Source of the DNA: Hallerella sp964587155
Lineage (GTDB): Bacteria; Fibrobacterota; Fibrobacteria; Fibrobacterales; Fibrobacteraceae
Direction of reading: 5' to 3'
DNA length: 64,000 nucleotides
Assembly (NCBI GenBank): GCA_964587155.1
Contig: CAZPKF010000006.1
Location: 62,001-126,000 of the forward strand
The translations under genes were made by a program, and so were the position numbers. The stretch's first letter is position 1, and the number at the start of each line of letters is the position of its first letter. The notes under the pieces are model-generated. The model was not told where the DNA came from. It did not search any database and saw nothing but the letters and a program-made list of their open reading frames with translations. Of the stretch, positions 17,601 to 25,681 are shown in pieces.

Positions 17601-18021
17601 TGAAAACATGGGCAACTCCCGTTGAAAGCTTATCTGCGCCAAACATTTCCTTGACGATTCCGTATTTGGCAGGGCTTCCCAACGCAAACGAAGACGCAAC
17701 CAGCAGCACAAACCAAACCGCAATTTGCGGAAGCCCAAGAGTCCAGAGCACTCCGATGACAATTGTCCCGGCGACAAAGCCGAGCGAACTCCAGGCGACA
17801 ACCTTTCCCTTTCCAAATCTATCTGCAAGAAATCCAGAAATAGAAAACAGCGCAAGATACGGAATGTAGAACATGGACTGGAGAAGCGCGCTGTAAACAG
17901 GAAGTTTGGACGCTTCCACCGAGTATTTGAGCCATTGTTCAAAAAAAAGGAAAAGCCCCATCTGAATGAAAGATGAGGCTAAGACAGAGACCAAGTAAGG
18001 AACGAGACCTTTGATTTTCAT
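14626..18021 (-). CDS. LplT-PlsC-acyl-ACP synthetase fusion (Aas type), copy 1
   Basis: A 1131-residue three-part protein for recycling lysophospholipids. Residues 1-400 are a major-facilitator transporter like LplT (flippase of 2-acyl-lysophospholipids). Residues about 410-600 are a PlsC-type acyltransferase with the HX4D motif in GNHTSYMDW (H428, D433) and FPEGELAKS. The rest is an acyl-AMP ligase with SSGSEGVPKG (about 768), GYGCTETAPVA (about 909) and YKTGDKGYL (about 1000). In E. coli LplT and Aas are separate adjacent genes; here they are one chain. An AAGGA site precedes the ATG. A full paralogue lies immediately upstream (34-base gap), and a membrane protein is coupled downstream. Activity is inferred from motifs. 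Confidence 0.92.
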   Translation of the reverse strand: MKIKGLVPYLVSVLASSFIQMGLFLFFEQWLKYSVEASKLPVYSALLQSMFYIPYLALFSISGFLADRFGKGKVVAWSSLGFVAGTIVIGVLWTLGLPQIAVWFVLLVASSFALGSPAKYGIVKEMFGADKLSTGVAHVFSVMVIGALIASVGVLSLYSESETFLGVDCLLWIFVGMAVLSALAAFFIPKTGRERESLQIRSPGRIFHATWYIGLSRTVIIGLAVFWGLAQVFVLLSQSLSGEGFIQVAWNGLVFSAFGMILGGYLASHSSHRFIEVGLIPVSVLGCGVCAFFIPFADNPVLLRMLYAFLGLFFGSLGTVLNSLLLLYSRPASSGRIVAVSNMVTMVFLLFVVGLEVLLLTHTSIDRQTFLFVFSLFLFLAFIWAFIRFPQSLLRTMFRAYYVFRYNLKVIGNENIPMEGPVLLLGNHTSYMDWILLQMASPRPLRMAMNEDKSEHGFSRWLLKLLGAIRINRRNPEPAMAAIRKALLHGEAVIIFPEGELAKSCNIGRFSIDYSEAIRDTNAKLFPFYIQGVWGGKTSYAHDSVNFGEKTTRVVSIAFGKEFPAETDTAKLRNILRELSMVAWSESLSHYPTVVPFCIKAAKRRVRHRVSIFSPKGDHLSGFGLVRQVLTYSRVVSKITSKESRIGFMFPPAPESISLLLGILACGKTSVNLNYTSGVETVLKCIERSEVKTVFTSWELLNKMQLRGQDFFKLGSVCKLICVEDLEKLSSPLFRMFAFAAAVFLPSRLLEFFFVAKVRPDDTAVVLFSSGSEGVPKGVMLSHRNLVANTQQTDAVLTICPGDVMLAELPIFHSFGLTVTVLLPLFEGVPLVTCSEPTDVKTMARVCAEFRVTILVGTPTFLRAVGINRWVHPMCFKHLRFVLSGAEKLRPEIRDLFARKFKKEIYEGYGCTETAPVATFNAEDVLLDDFLTTDPRSNVKSVGMAIPGVGVKIIDPVTDEELPQGEEGMILIGGCQVMKGYLKDPERTKSVILEIGGHRWYKTGDKGYLDKDGFVVIVDRYSRFAKLGGEMISLGAVEGKLNETEILKGLDYSVVAIPDAVKGEKIVLLFSGEKDADEILREIRKSGIPQMMIPGAAFRVEQVPKLGTGKADFSTAKKMAIELSSQGEMAK

Positions 18022-18055
18022 GAAATTCCTTGGGGTATTTTCCTTAATTTAGAAT

Positions 18056-21000
18056 TCATTTTTGAGCGAGTTCCAAAGCAATTTTCTTAGAAGCCTTGAA
18101 ATCCGCCTTTCCTGTTCCAAGCTTTGGAATAGCCGGAACGTGGAACGCCATTCCGGGAACCATCAACGGAGGAATTCCCGATTTGCGCAAATCCCGCAAA
18201 ATGTCGGCTGGTTCCCTGTCAATGCCCGAATACAAAAGAACGACACATTCGCCCTTTGCGCTGTCTGGAATCGACGTGACCATGTAATCACCGCCTTCCA
18301 GGATTTTCGTATCGTTGATGCGGAGTTCCACGGCGCCAAGAGAAATCATTTCTCCGCCGAGTTTCGCGAATCGGCTGTAGCGGTCAACAATCGTGAGGAA
18401 CCCGTCTTCATCGATGTGACCTTTATCGCCCGTGCGATACCAACGTCTGCCGTCCAATTCCACAATGGCGTCTTTGGTGTGCGAAGAATCTTTCAAATAA
18501 CCCTTCATCACCTGACAACCGCCGATGAGAATCATACCGTCTTCGCCGACAGGAAGTTCTTCGTTCGTTTCCGGATCGACAATTTTATAAAGTGTCCCCG
18601 GCAACGGCATACCCACCGTTCCAGGCTTGTTGTTCACCTGCATCGTCAAATAATCGTTCAACAGAATATTGTCGAAATTCACTGATGCGACAGGAGCCGT
18701 TTCCGTGCAACCATAGCCCTCGTAAATTTCCTTGCCGAATTTGAGTCGGAAGGCCGTGCTGATTTCCGGACGGAGCTTTTCTGCCCCCGCGATAATCAGC
18801 CGCAAATACTTAAAGCACATCGGATGCACCCAACGGTTCACGGTAAAGGCACGCAAAAAGGTCGGCGTTCCAACAAATGCGGTCACCCGGAATTCCGCAC
18901 AAACGCGCGCCATGGTTTTCACATCCGTCGGATCGGCGACAACCACAATGGGAGTTCCTTCCACAAGGCAAAGAATCACGTTGACAGTCAACCCGAACGA
19001 GTGGAAGAGAGGCAATTCCGCAAGCATCACATCGTTTTTCGTCGCATTGAAAATGCACGAAAGCTGGGACGCATTGCCTATCATGTTGTAATGGGTCAGC
19101 TCTACCCCTTTGGGAACGCCTTCTGTTCCCGAACTGAACAGGATGACCGCCGTATCGGTGAGCTTCACCTTTTTGAAGTAAAAGAATTTGATGAGCGAAA
19201 CTGGCAAAGCGACACCCATAATCATGTGGAACGCCATCGCCCAATGCGGAATACTTTTGAGAACATCTTCCGCATACACAAAACGGCACTTTTCACCGAG
19301 AACCGAATAATCTGTTCCCTTTTGCTTCAACCGTTCCAAAAAAACGCGGCTCGTAATCACTGTTTTGATTTCGGCGCGGTCCATGCATTTTTGCACGATA
19401 TCCGGAGAAGACGTGTAGTTCAAATTCACATTGACCTTTCCGCAGACCCAGCCAGCCAAATTGGCGATGATTCCCCCACCGGAAGGAGGCAGCATAATGC
19501 CCATGTTTTTTTCATTGGGGAACATTTTCTTGAACACGCGGCTGAAAGCAAGCGTAGCGCAAAGCAACTTGTAACCCGAAAGATGAGCGCCATCCGGACT
19601 GTAAATCGAAGGGCCCGCCCCGACGACTTTTTTGCAGGCGATGAGCCAAGATTCCGCGATGGGCTTGTAATTCTGCAGGGAATTTCTCCAGGCATCAATG
19701 GAAATTTCACGGACGATATTCCGAATCTTGTTCGGATCCGTATCTTTGGGCTGCGGGGCACCGAAAGAAACCGTAATCACGCGCGAAAGCTTCGCTCCGA
19801 GAGACTGGGAATCTGCAGACGCAGAATAAGCGAAGCGGCTGCCCCAAAGCCCCTGAATGTAAAACGGCACAATGACCGCTTCCGTATCCTTGATGGCTTC
19901 GGAATAATCCAAACGGAACGGACCGATAAACGGCGTTTTCGCCACTTCGCCTTCCGGGAAGAGGACCACAGCTTCTCCATTTTGCAAAGCGACCCGGATC
20001 TGCGCCATGGCGGATTTTTCATTTTTCTTGTGAATGCGGATGATTCCCATCCGTTTCAACACCCAGCGCAAAGTCCATTTTTCAAAGTGATCCTTGTTGC
20101 TTGCTATGCGGAGCGGCCGCGGAGTCGCCATCTGCAAAACGGCCCAATCGATAAAGCTGAAGTGGTTTCCCAAAAGGAGCACCGGACCCGCATCAGGAAT
20201 ATTTTGCAAGCCGAGAACCTTCAACCGATAAGTGCTGAAGAACGTACGGAGCAAAGACCGCAACATTGCTTGCGGCAAGTGCTTTAGGGAATAGGCGAAT
20301 CCGACGAAAGAAATCAGCGCAAGCAAGAAGAAAACGATTGGGAACACCAGATGCTGTTCATCGGGGAACAGTTTTTGAGTATAGTGGATGACTAGAGTTT
20401 CAAATCCCAGGAATAATCCCAAGATGACAATCTGAATCAAATTCGAAACAGCCAGAATCCGCCCAGAATTCGTCGGTTCCGTGTTGTATTGCAAAAGTGC
20501 GTTCAGCGTCACCAAGAACATCGCGCCAAAGAACCCCACCAAGAAAAACACGATGCCGATAAGGATAGGCGACGAAAGGAAGGGAATGCACAAAAGGCAA
20601 ATGGATGAACCCAAAGCGCCCATGGGCACAAGCCCCGTTTCAATAAAATCTTTCGATGCGCGGGCGACAATCAAAGAACCGAGCATCAAGCCCAGCACGG
20701 CAAAGAAAATGCCGTTTTTGAAAAGCGCAATCGTTTCATTCCAAGTCGAATCCTGCTGGAACACGAAAACAAAAATCTGCACTCCCGCCCAAAAGATGGA
20801 TATTCCCACGATACATGCGCGGACCGTCGGCAATTTCCACGTGTGCACCACATTGCGCACCACCGAAGACCGTCTGGCCGAAGCGTATTCTCTGCCGACT
20901 TTGGGAATAAAAAAGGCAAGCACGGTAGCCAGTAGACTCACCGTCATTATCACCCAGGGCCACGCCACCGTTTTGCGCAAAAATTCCTTCACCGTCGGAG

Positions 21001-21502
21001 CCGAATCAAACGTCGATTCCACGGCGGCGAGTCCGGGAACCATCAAAGCGGCTAGCACTAACGCCAATACGGTAAAGACCTGAAGAAAACCATTCGCATA
21101 ACCTAAAAGCTTCGTGCCAAACATTTCTTTCAAAATGCCGTATTTCGCAGGGCTGTGAACGGCAAAAGCGGCCGCAGTCAAAAGCGTAAAGAATATCGCC
21201 AAATTGTAAAACTTCAACGTGTAAAATACACCGGTTGCAATCAGCGAAGCCGTCATCACGACAGAACTCCAGGCGATGACGCGGCTTTTCGAAAAGCGGT
21301 TCGAAAAGAAACTCGCCGGAACCACCATAAAGATAAACGGCAATAGGAAAAACGACTGGAAGAGGACATTCCAGAAGAGCAATTCCGAACCCGAATAATG
21401 CGTCGCAATCACCTTCTGCGTAAAGACAAAATGCCCCATGACCGCAAAATTCGTAAAGAATACGGAGAGAAGTAAGGGCCAAACACCTTTAATTTTCCAC
21501 AT
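18056..21502 (-). CDS. LplT-PlsC-acyl-ACP synthetase fusion (Aas type), copy 2
   Basis: A 1148-residue paralogue of the neighbouring gene with the same three parts: an LplT-like transporter (about 1-415), a PlsC acyltransferase with GNHFSFIDW (H447, D452) and FPEGEVAKT, and an acyl-AMP ligase with SSGTEGVPKG (about 790) and GYGCTETAPVA. The C-terminal segments DRYSRFAKLGGEMISLGAVE are shared with copy 1 almost unchanged, whereas the transporter parts differ much more. All key motifs are intact in both copies, so neither is a pseudogene. It is probably cotranscribed ahead of copy 1. Two copies may handle different head groups or acyl chains, an inference. The start has only a weak ribosome-binding site (GGTTGG). 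Confidence 0.92.
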   Translation of the reverse strand: MWKIKGVWPLLLSVFFTNFAVMGHFVFTQKVIATHYSGSELLFWNVLFQSFFLLPFIFMVVPASFFSNRFSKSRVIAWSSVVMTASLIATGVFYTLKFYNLAIFFTLLTAAAFAVHSPAKYGILKEMFGTKLLGYANGFLQVFTVLALVLAALMVPGLAAVESTFDSAPTVKEFLRKTVAWPWVIMTVSLLATVLAFFIPKVGREYASARRSSVVRNVVHTWKLPTVRACIVGISIFWAGVQIFVFVFQQDSTWNETIALFKNGIFFAVLGLMLGSLIVARASKDFIETGLVPMGALGSSICLLCIPFLSSPILIGIVFFLVGFFGAMFLVTLNALLQYNTEPTNSGRILAVSNLIQIVILGLFLGFETLVIHYTQKLFPDEQHLVFPIVFFLLALISFVGFAYSLKHLPQAMLRSLLRTFFSTYRLKVLGLQNIPDAGPVLLLGNHFSFIDWAVLQMATPRPLRIASNKDHFEKWTLRWVLKRMGIIRIHKKNEKSAMAQIRVALQNGEAVVLFPEGEVAKTPFIGPFRLDYSEAIKDTEAVIVPFYIQGLWGSRFAYSASADSQSLGAKLSRVITVSFGAPQPKDTDPNKIRNIVREISIDAWRNSLQNYKPIAESWLIACKKVVGAGPSIYSPDGAHLSGYKLLCATLAFSRVFKKMFPNEKNMGIMLPPSGGGIIANLAGWVCGKVNVNLNYTSSPDIVQKCMDRAEIKTVITSRVFLERLKQKGTDYSVLGEKCRFVYAEDVLKSIPHWAMAFHMIMGVALPVSLIKFFYFKKVKLTDTAVILFSSGTEGVPKGVELTHYNMIGNASQLSCIFNATKNDVMLAELPLFHSFGLTVNVILCLVEGTPIVVVADPTDVKTMARVCAEFRVTAFVGTPTFLRAFTVNRWVHPMCFKYLRLIIAGAEKLRPEISTAFRLKFGKEIYEGYGCTETAPVASVNFDNILLNDYLTMQVNNKPGTVGMPLPGTLYKIVDPETNEELPVGEDGMILIGGCQVMKGYLKDSSHTKDAIVELDGRRWYRTGDKGHIDEDGFLTIVDRYSRFAKLGGEMISLGAVELRINDTKILEGGDYMVTSIPDSAKGECVVLLYSGIDREPADILRDLRKSGIPPLMVPGMAFHVPAIPKLGTGKADFKASKKIALELAQK

Positions 21503-21533
21503 TTGATAGCCAACCTTTATTTTTTAACAAAAA

Positions 21534-22355
21534 TTAAATCCGGAAACGCGCCGCGCATCCCATAGTAAAACCGTCGATGAGCAGAGCCGAAGAGTTCGTG
21601 TATTCCCAAAGAGGGATCGAGAAATAAGGTTCCACGTCGAATTTTCCCAACCGGACAGTCACCTTCGGTTCTATGGAAATTGACATCGTATAGCCGAAAT
21701 CGTCTTCGTCACCGTAACCAGTTGCGCGGACATTCCCCGGCGTATTCGAACCCCAGTAAGTATCATTTCCGAAAAGGAATTCAAACGGGAAGCCGATTCC
21801 CACCCGAAGCATTCCAAAGTCAAATTCCGGACGCACCAAAAAGTAAAGTTCATCCGCCGAATAATCGTTGAAGTCCCAAAAATACCAGGAATGCAGGCGT
21901 ACCCCGAACGATTCCGGGTTGCCGTAAAGGCTCGTGCCGCCGAACACCAGCGCTGGCGCTGGCGAATCTCCGTTGCCCAGCAATTTTTTACTGCCGGATG
22001 GAAAGACGAATTCCAAAAATCCCGCTGAGGAGGGGCTGCCGTATTTGAGTCCAAGAATCGGTCCCCAAACGCCAGTCGCATTTTTAAGACCGTCATCCCG
22101 GATAGGATAAGTGAAATTGAATTCCAATCCGCGAACCGGACGGACGCGAATCGTCGGCATCAAATTCAGCTGGGATTCCTTTTCAGAAAGGGAATAATCA
22201 TCCCCGTCATGAAATCCTGTCCGGTAAAAGGCTCCATAAGCGGAAAGCTCCAATTGAAATGTGGAACGGATAACGCCGTATTCGTTCATCAAGGCAAAAG
22301 CCGACGAGGCGAGCAAAGCGACAAGAGCAAAAACAATAGGACCGGATTTTTTCAT
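21534..22355 (-). CDS. Secreted outer-membrane protein, probable beta-barrel
   Basis: A 273-residue protein with a signal peptide (MKKSGPIVFALVALLASSAFA). The mature part is rich in aromatic, alternating strands (FLEFVFPSG, YFLVRPEFDFGMLRVGIGF, FGYTMSISIEPKVTVRLGKF) and ends GCAARFRI, consistent with a barrel though lacking a terminal Phe. Of two adjacent ATGs the second was chosen because an AAGGG lies six bases before it; the frame is open about 30 codons further upstream without a site. It lies downstream of the Xaa-Pro aminopeptidase and upstream of the Aas-like pair, all on the minus strand, with a gap of about 200 bases before it. The ligand is unknown. Confidence 0.78.
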   Translation of the reverse strand: MKKSGPIVFALVALLASSAFALMNEYGVIRSTFQLELSAYGAFYRTGFHDGDDYSLSEKESQLNLMPTIRVRPVRGLEFNFTYPIRDDGLKNATGVWGPILGLKYGSPSSAGFLEFVFPSGSKKLLGNGDSPAPALVFGGTSLYGNPESFGVRLHSWYFWDFNDYSADELYFLVRPEFDFGMLRVGIGFPFEFLFGNDTYWGSNTPGNVRATGYGDEDDFGYTMSISIEPKVTVRLGKFDVEPYFSIPLWEYTNSSALLIDGFTMGCAARFRI

Positions 22356-22559
22356 CATAAACCCTTTGATTTTTGGAAAAGATAGTTTTTTATTCCTAAA
22401 CGGAATGGCGGTGTTCAGAAGAAACCTTATCCATTCCAGTTTCAGCATCTACCTCAATGACTTTCGGGGGAAACGGCCGAATCCATCCGCCAGAAAGGTT
22501 TATCTAACTTGATATCTTGGGGATAGCGATATATCTCCGAGCAGGAAACAGACCTCAAC

Positions 22560-23936
22560 CTAAGACAAAAGATTCTCCAGTTCGTCGATTTCCCGGGGAA
22601 TTTCCGCCGAAAGGTCTTCACAGCCGGAATCGGTCACAAGCAAGTCGTTTTCTATGCGAATACCCACATCTTCCCTGTAGCGGATTCCGGAAATTTCAAT
22701 TTCAAAGTGCCCATAAAGACCCGGTTCATTAGACAAAAGCATTCCCGGTTCCAAGGGCTTTTGCATGTAAAGCCTAAACGGATCGCCCTCGTGAATCTGT
22801 TCTCCAATCAAATGGCTTACGCCATGAGGCCGTCTATCATAAAGCAACCGATAACTCCCCCCGGCAGACACCAATCGATTTTCCAGCTCCATTAAGATAT
22901 AATCCCATACGGCTCGGTCCAAATCGACAAGTTTCTCTCCGGGACGGACGTTTTTCGCATGGAACTTTTGCGCATCGAGGACTATCGAATACAGAATCCG
23001 TTGCAGCGGGTCAAATTTTCCATTCACCGGAACCGTTCTCGAAATGTCGCTGTGCAAAGTCCCCGCCCGAATTCCAAAATCCATCAGCAAGAGCCCCCCC
23101 GCTTCTAGTTTTTCGTCGTTCTTCACATAATGGAGACAACAGGCGTTTGTTCCACAAGCCATAATGGTCGGGAACGCCAAATCGCCATCGCTTTGCACTT
23201 GCATTTTGTAATCCAAGAACAGTTGCGCATCACGCTCTGTTTTGAAATTTTTCAGATTTTTCAAAAATTCACAAAAGGCGTTTTGGGTCCAGGCAATTGC
23301 ACGGCGCGCATCCGAAATTTGCACGGCATCGAGAACAACCCGCTTATCCAAATGCTCTTGAGCAAGGCTTTCCACAACTGTGTTTTCCGGCAAACGCCGT
23401 TTGAGTTCCATGGCAAATTGCGCATTGTGGTCATCGGCTATTCGCCTCATTCCCGCTTCCGCAGGAAGCTCCCAATAAAAAGCCTTGACCTTTTTCAACT
23501 TTCGCCGATCAACAAGTTCCGTCAAAAAATCCCAGAAAGATGTTTCCGGCAAAATGCGCCGAAACCCGGTGAGCGTCCGCAAAGCGTCAACGCCTTCGTT
23601 CGAAATTCCCAACTTCTCTCCTGTCCAAAACTCTTTGGCGGGATCTTTCTTCGGCAAAAAGAGAACTTCCCTGTCATCCGGATTTTCTGCCTGCGGATCC
23701 AAAATCATCTTGCATTCGGCCTGGTTGATTCCTGTCAAATACAAAAATGCCGGTTCCTGAATCATCTTGTTCCACGTTTGGACAAAGACTTCTTCTGTTC
23801 CCGGTTCACGGTTCACGCCGCAAAAGACGCCCACCGTATCGAGCTTCTGCAACAAGGCTGTCCGACGATGGCGATAAATTTCTGCTGCCGTCTTTTCGCT
23901 AGACGGCTCGATAAAAACCCTTGAATAACGATTCAT
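22560..23936 (-). CDS. pepP: Xaa-Pro aminopeptidase (peptidase M24B)
   Basis: Removes the N-terminal residue before proline; cytoplasmic, two metal ions. It has 458 residues: an N-terminal creatinase-like domain (1-170) and a C-terminal pita-bread domain. The metal ligands are visible in LLMDFGIRAGTLHSDISRT (two Asp), HGVSHLIGEQIHEGD (His) and the two Glu in SNEPGLYG and REDVGIRIE. Length and order match the AMP_N plus M24 type of E. coli PepP. A TAAATTTG element ends 5 bases before the ATG and no Shine-Dalgarno is seen, so the transcript is probably leaderless. It is divergent from gpmA. Confidence 0.92.
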   Translation of the reverse strand: MNRYSRVFIEPSSEKTAAEIYRHRRTALLQKLDTVGVFCGVNREPGTEEVFVQTWNKMIQEPAFLYLTGINQAECKMILDPQAENPDDREVLFLPKKDPAKEFWTGEKLGISNEGVDALRTLTGFRRILPETSFWDFLTELVDRRKLKKVKAFYWELPAEAGMRRIADDHNAQFAMELKRRLPENTVVESLAQEHLDKRVVLDAVQISDARRAIAWTQNAFCEFLKNLKNFKTERDAQLFLDYKMQVQSDGDLAFPTIMACGTNACCLHYVKNDEKLEAGGLLLMDFGIRAGTLHSDISRTVPVNGKFDPLQRILYSIVLDAQKFHAKNVRPGEKLVDLDRAVWDYILMELENRLVSAGGSYRLLYDRRPHGVSHLIGEQIHEGDPFRLYMQKPLEPGMLLSNEPGLYGHFEIEISGIRYREDVGIRIENDLLVTDSGCEDLSAEIPREIDELENLLS

Positions 23937-23941
23937 GCATT

Positions 23942-23949
23942 CAAATTTA
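23942..23949 (-). promoter_or_regulatory. TAAATTTG -10-like element, leaderless pepP
   Basis: TAAATTTG on the minus strand, ending five bases before the pepP ATG; the same 5-base distance is seen before aroA. There is no ribosome-binding site. Confidence 0.5.
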
Positions 23950-24059
23950 ACATTTTCCCCGAATCAGAAACGTCCACCGCCGCTGCGCATTCTCCGCACA
24001 TCTACCGCCATTTGAAAAGCCTTTTGCCAAGAGCAAGTGGATTTCAAATGGATAATTTC

Positions 24060-24067
24060 TATATTTT
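24060..24067 (+). promoter_or_regulatory. TATATTTT -10-like element before gpmA
   Basis: TATATTTT 34 bases before the gpmA ATG, with an AAGGA ribosome-binding site between. Confidence 0.45.
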
Positions 24068-24101
24068 CTCTGCAAAACCTTTTTTTCATAAGGAAAATAC
24101 C

Positions 24102-24851
24102 ATGAGCTACAAACTTGTCCTCATTCGCCACGGCGAATCCGAATGGAACCTCAAGAACCTGTTCACCGGCTGGAGTGATCCCGATCTTTCCGAAACGGGC
24201 CACAAAGAAGCAAAACTCGGCGGCCAACAGCTGAAGAAAGAAGGTTTCTCTTTTGACATAGCCTACACATCCTACCTCAAGCGCGCCATCCACACTTGCA
24301 ATCACGTTTTGGAAGAAATGGACCTCGAATGGATTCCGGTCGTCAAAAACTGGCGCCTCAACGAACGCCATTACGGCGCATTGCAAGGGCTGAACAAGTC
24401 CGAAACCGCCGAAAAATACGGTGAAGACCAAGTGAAAATTTGGCGTCGTTCCTTTGACATCACCCCGCCGGCCCTTGAAGAAGACGATCCGCGCAATCCC
24501 CGGAAAGAAGCGAAATACGCCGCAGAAGACCCTGCTATCCTCCCGCTCACCGAATCCCTCAAGATTACGATTGACCGCGTTGTCCCCTACTGGGAAAACG
24601 TGATTAAGAAAGATGTCGCCGCCGGAAAGAAAGTCCTCATCGCCGCGCACGGAAACTCTCTCCGCGCTTTGGTGAAATACCTGGACAATATTTCCGATGA
24701 AGAAATTATCGGATTGAACATCCCCACAGGAGTTCCTCTGGTTTACACTCTCGACGACAATTTCAAACCCGTCGAACACCATTATTTGGGCGATCAAGAC
24801 GCCATCAATGCGAAAATCAACGCCGTGAAAAATCAAGGCGCGAAAAAGTAA
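24102..24851 (+). CDS. gpmA: 2,3-bisphosphoglycerate-dependent phosphoglycerate mutase
   Basis: Interconverts 3- and 2-phosphoglycerate in glycolysis. It has 249 residues, the normal length for the dPGM type. The catalytic loop LIRHGESEWNLKN gives the phosphorylated His10. NLFTGWSDPDLSETG and the C-terminal AAHGNSLRALVKYLDN with the second His are present, as are NERHYGALQGLNKSE and RRSFDITPP. The ATG of MSYKLVLIRHGE follows an AAGGA site; the frame extends 30 codons upstream but that ATG has no site. A strong long-stem terminator follows, so it is probably monocistronic. Confidence 0.97.
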   Translation: MSYKLVLIRHGESEWNLKNLFTGWSDPDLSETGHKEAKLGGQQLKKEGFSFDIAYTSYLKRAIHTCNHVLEEMDLEWIPVVKNWRLNERHYGALQGLNKSETAEKYGEDQVKIWRRSFDITPPALEEDDPRNPRKEAKYAAEDPAILPLTESLKITIDRVVPYWENVIKKDVAAGKKVLIAAHGNSLRALVKYLDNISDEEIIGLNIPTGVPLVYTLDDNFKPVEHHYLGDQDAINAKINAVKNQGAKK

Positions 24852-24866
24852 AAAGCAGCATTCCAT

Positions 24867-24903
24867 ACACGAAAGGCCGTCCCACTGGGCGGCTTTTCGT
24901 GTG
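24867..24903. terminator. Strong terminator after gpmA
   Basis: An extended hairpin with arms ACACGAAA-GGCCGTCCC and GGGCGGC-TTTTCGTGT, 15 bases after the gpmA stop. Confidence 0.9.
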
Positions 24904-24919
24904 CTGTAGGGAGGGATTT

Positions 24920-25043
24920 ATTAGGAATTAGATCAGAAATTTCTCCGTGGTGGGGTTTCGCACCAAAATCCTTTTCTGCGGATGGCGTGAATTTTGCACG
25001 ATTTGCCGTCAAAGGCGAGCCGTTTTTGTGAAATTTGGGCTGT
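24920..25043 (-). repeat. Dispersed intergenic repeat, copy C
   Basis: On the minus strand it reads CCCAAATTTCACAAAAACGG, then CTCGCC, a GACGGC arm, ATCGTGCAAAATTCACGCC, CCGCAGAAAAGGATTTTGG, TGCGAAACCCCACCACGGAG and an AT-rich tail CTAATTCCTAATAAA. It is among the most complete copies. Confidence 0.88.
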
Positions 25044-25164
25044 AAAATATGGAATGCGGAATTGGAAGTTAGAAGTTGATAACCAACAACTGAAAACTAT
25101 CCCTGATGAAGTTCAATCGGAATCTCGCAGAGCATAAGGACTCATCATGCGATTGCCGAATGAT

Positions 25165-25638
25165 TCAATTCGCTGCAAAATGCCGGACAAATTGATCCGT
25201 GTAACGCAGACGGTTGCTGATGATTTTCGCCAAGTTCCGCATAACGCCAAAACCGACTTCGGGATGGTTTTCCAAAAAAAGCAAAAACGCCTTGCTGTCG
25301 ATTTGAATGACACTCGCCTGCGTTTTGGCAACGACCCGTGCCGAATGCACATCGTCTTCCAAAAGGGCCATTTCCCCGACAACGGAACCCACTTTTAACC
25401 GGCAAGCTTCCAAAAAGCTCCTTTGCCCAGGAACCGAAAAATACACTTCGATATCCCCTCGTTCTACCACGTAAAATTTCGAACTTACCGTACCTTCTTC
25501 AATCAGGATTTCTCCTTTTTTCAATTCCTTGCGCGATAAGATTTCATCGAGCTCTTCGATGCATTCCAGTTTCACATCCTTGAATATTTCCGATGCCAAC
25601 AACGCATCTGTCGGTGAATCTTTACGGATTTGTTCCAT
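25165..25638 (-). CDS. Cyclic-nucleotide-binding domain protein (no effector domain)
   Basis: A 157-residue protein that is almost entirely one cNMP-binding (CAP-like) beta-roll. Visible are EGTVSSKFYVVERGDIEVYF, LKVGSVVGEMALLEDDVHSA (phosphate-binding cassette with the conserved GE and the Arg replaced near HSA) and a C-terminal helix, RNLAKIISNRLRYTDQF. There is no helix-turn-helix after it and no kinase or channel part, so it is unlikely to be a transcription factor on its own. Similar stand-alone domains occur in Fibrobacterota and spirochaetes. It is divergent from aroA. Confidence 0.82.
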   Translation of the reverse strand: MEQIRKDSPTDALLASEIFKDVKLECIEELDEILSRKELKKGEILIEEGTVSSKFYVVERGDIEVYFSVPGQRSFLEACRLKVGSVVGEMALLEDDVHSARVVAKTQASVIQIDSKAFLLFLENHPEVGFGVMRNLAKIISNRLRYTDQFVRHFAAN

Positions 25639-25668
25639 GGGGGACCTCGTCGTTTTTCGCTTTTAATC

Positions 25669-25676
25669 TAAATTTG
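25669..25676 (+). promoter_or_regulatory. TAAATTTG -10-like element, leaderless aroA
   Basis: TAAATTTG ends 5 bases before the aroA ATG at 25682 and there is no ribosome-binding site, implying a leaderless message. Confidence 0.5.
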
Positions 25677-25681
25677 AATTG

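Larger units (their letters stand above)
24852..25164. other. Convergent intergenic region between gpmA and the cNMP-domain gene
   Basis: 313 bases with no gene: it contains the gpmA terminator and then one of the best-preserved copies of the dispersed intergenic repeat (minus orientation). Confidence 0.75.

Noticed and set aside
18824..20287. Plus-strand frame of 487 codons
   Set aside because: Antisense to the second LplT-Aas fusion; composition is unlike a protein.
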